Assembly (NCBI RefSeq): GCF_021155775.2 | Contig: NC_060234.1 | Coordinates: 41,847,026 to 41,911,025 of the forward strand | Direction of reading: 5' to 3' | DNA: 64,000 nt | From: Neodiprion pinetum | Taxonomy: Eukaryota; Arthropoda; Insecta; Hymenoptera; Diprionidae | Shown here: one piece after another, positions 62,757 to 64,000 of the stretch | Position numbering within the stretch: the first letter of the stretch is position 1 | Layout: every line of letters begins with the position of its first letter | Position numbers and translations under genes: made by a program | The notes under the pieces: generated by a model | Told to the model about the DNA's origin: nothing | What the model saw: the letters and a program-made list of their open reading frames with translations, nothing else | Database searches by the model: none

Positions 62757-64000
62757 GTAAGTTGTGTTCATGTGCGCAAACCGAACATGTGCACGATGAA
62801 ATACACACCTCTATGCATTAGCATTGGCATTAGGCGTGCGATGTGGTATCGGGGCAGAGCTAAGTTATCGTGTATGAGTGTGGCGTAGGTACGCGTGGTT
62901 ACACGGGCATGAATATATCCTCGAGCTCTCCCACACCGCAAGTATTCGCGGTAAACAGTTTATACGCGTCGAGAAGCCATATCCGTTTGGCCTCGATCGG
63001 TCAATCACAATTTAGGAAACGTCCGTTTCCGGTTAGACCCCGACACCATACTCCGCGGTTCCGTCCTTGCGGCAAACTCCCTGGCGCATCTTATGCGACT
63101 AACCCGACAACTCTTCCTTATGTCCACGTTGCACCTCGCACATCGTGTCTCTGTGTGAGTAATCGCGGAAGTGTGTGATACATGTGCATGCATACGTGCA
63201 TATATACGTCTTACAAACACACGTGATCACAGCGCCATCTACTCTTAGCGAGATCCAACATACTGGAAGGCGCCATCTAGCGGAAATATGGATTAGGACA
63301 AGTGTGGTTTGAGTTTAGGATAATTATTCGTAATCGACGGTGGACAGGAATAGAAATTTTTAATTAATTATACACTCCAAATGTATTGTTCTTGTCTAGA
63401 ATTTATGTAGAATCGACTAAAGCACGATACGAAAGATGGCGCTGCGTAAATGTATTGACGTCAAAAGTGTTCTGGTCAATCGTAGCTGCTTTACGAGCGT
63501 CGCGGGTTGCTCAAAAACAAATCAAAAATATTCCCATCTTGGAGAGACCAATAAAAAACAAAAATGAATTATCTACCAATTGAACGGTATAAATGTTCTA
63601 TTATGAGAAAATAAACTTCGAGTTTATTAATTAAATTCGTCAGACCCAGAATGCATGCACGAAACATCAATTTCGGACTTTGGATGATTAGAAACGTTTT
63701 CTTGTCATCGTATGACAAGAAAAATGATACTTTTTTGAATATTCAAACTGCACAGGATGCCGAGAAACTTTTTTTGTTTTCAATTTTTAGTACCGAGAAA
63801 CACCCCGTGGACGAAGGATGGAAGGGAGATTAGGGGTGTGGGAAAGGAAAGGAGGGAGGGTGGAGAGGGATTGGGATCCTCTCGCGGGTGGCTTTGCCAC
63901 TGGTAATAAATCCGGCGAGTGAGAATAGTAATCGCGTAGCCAGTGGAACCGCTCAGCGACCACCGCTTGCTAGTTGAAGGCTTGGATGCGTGTTTGGCGT
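62757..64000. other. Non-coding tail of the window
   Basis: Contains the CTCF-like motif group at 63231-63445 and a GGAAACGTCCGTTTCC palindrome near 63016. Small open frames lack support. The last 150 bases turn G-rich (ggagggagggtggag near 63850). Confidence 0.4.
63231..63445. promoter_or_regulatory. Three CTCF-like motifs (candidate insulator)
   Basis: AGCGCCATCTACT (63231-63243), GGCGCCATCTAGCGG (63269-63283) and AAGATGGCGCTGC (63433-63445). The first two, read on the minus strand, give AGTAGATGGCGCT and CCGCTAGATGGCGCC, close to the conserved animal CTCF core (AGRKGGCGC); the third is on the plus strand. Binding is inferred; dispersed repeats can also carry this core. Confidence 0.45.

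Overview
The window looks like nuclear DNA of an insect. Genes are split by GT-AG introns, UTRs and intergenic DNA are AT-rich, CpG is common, and the best matches by recall are insect proteins: beta-tubulins of the Drosophila 56D and 60D types and the E2 enzyme vihar/UBE2C. CpG richness and compact genes would fit a hymenopteran such as a sawfly, but that is a guess; no species-diagnostic sequence was identified.

Layout. (1) 1.9-3.4 kb, plus: a four-exon UBE2C/vihar ubiquitin-conjugating enzyme of the anaphase-promoting-complex pathway. (2) 4.8-9.6 kb, plus: a tandem pair of valacyclovir-hydrolase-like (BPHL) alpha/beta-hydrolases. The first has a normal Ser-Asp-His triad. In the second the nucleophile serine is a cysteine and the adjacent aspartate is an asparagine. 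A ~727 bp terminal-inverted-repeat element sits in intron 1 of the first copy. (3) 9.6-30.5 kb: about 21 kb with no recognisable protein gene, holding several inverted-repeat elements, microsatellites and a group of four perfect TGACGTCA sites. (4) 30.7-56.8 kb: a cluster of four beta-tubulin genes. These are a beta1/56D type (plus), a beta3/60D type with its characteristic six-residue insertion (plus), a strongly divergent long-tailed beta-tubulin (minus), and a conventional beta-tubulin with an axonemal-style tail (minus). All begin MREI and share an intron after codon 19. (5) 57.5-59.5 kb, minus: the 3' seven exons of an SLC22-type organic ion transporter. (6) 59.5-64 kb: mostly non-coding, with microsatellites, one likely coding exon of an unrecognised plus-strand gene and three CTCF-like motifs within 215 bp.

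There is no operon logic. The organising theme is local duplication: the BPHL pair and the tubulin cluster, each containing one conventional and one markedly altered member. All exon boundaries were deduced by eye from splice consensus, reading phase and family alignment from memory. No search or computation was run.
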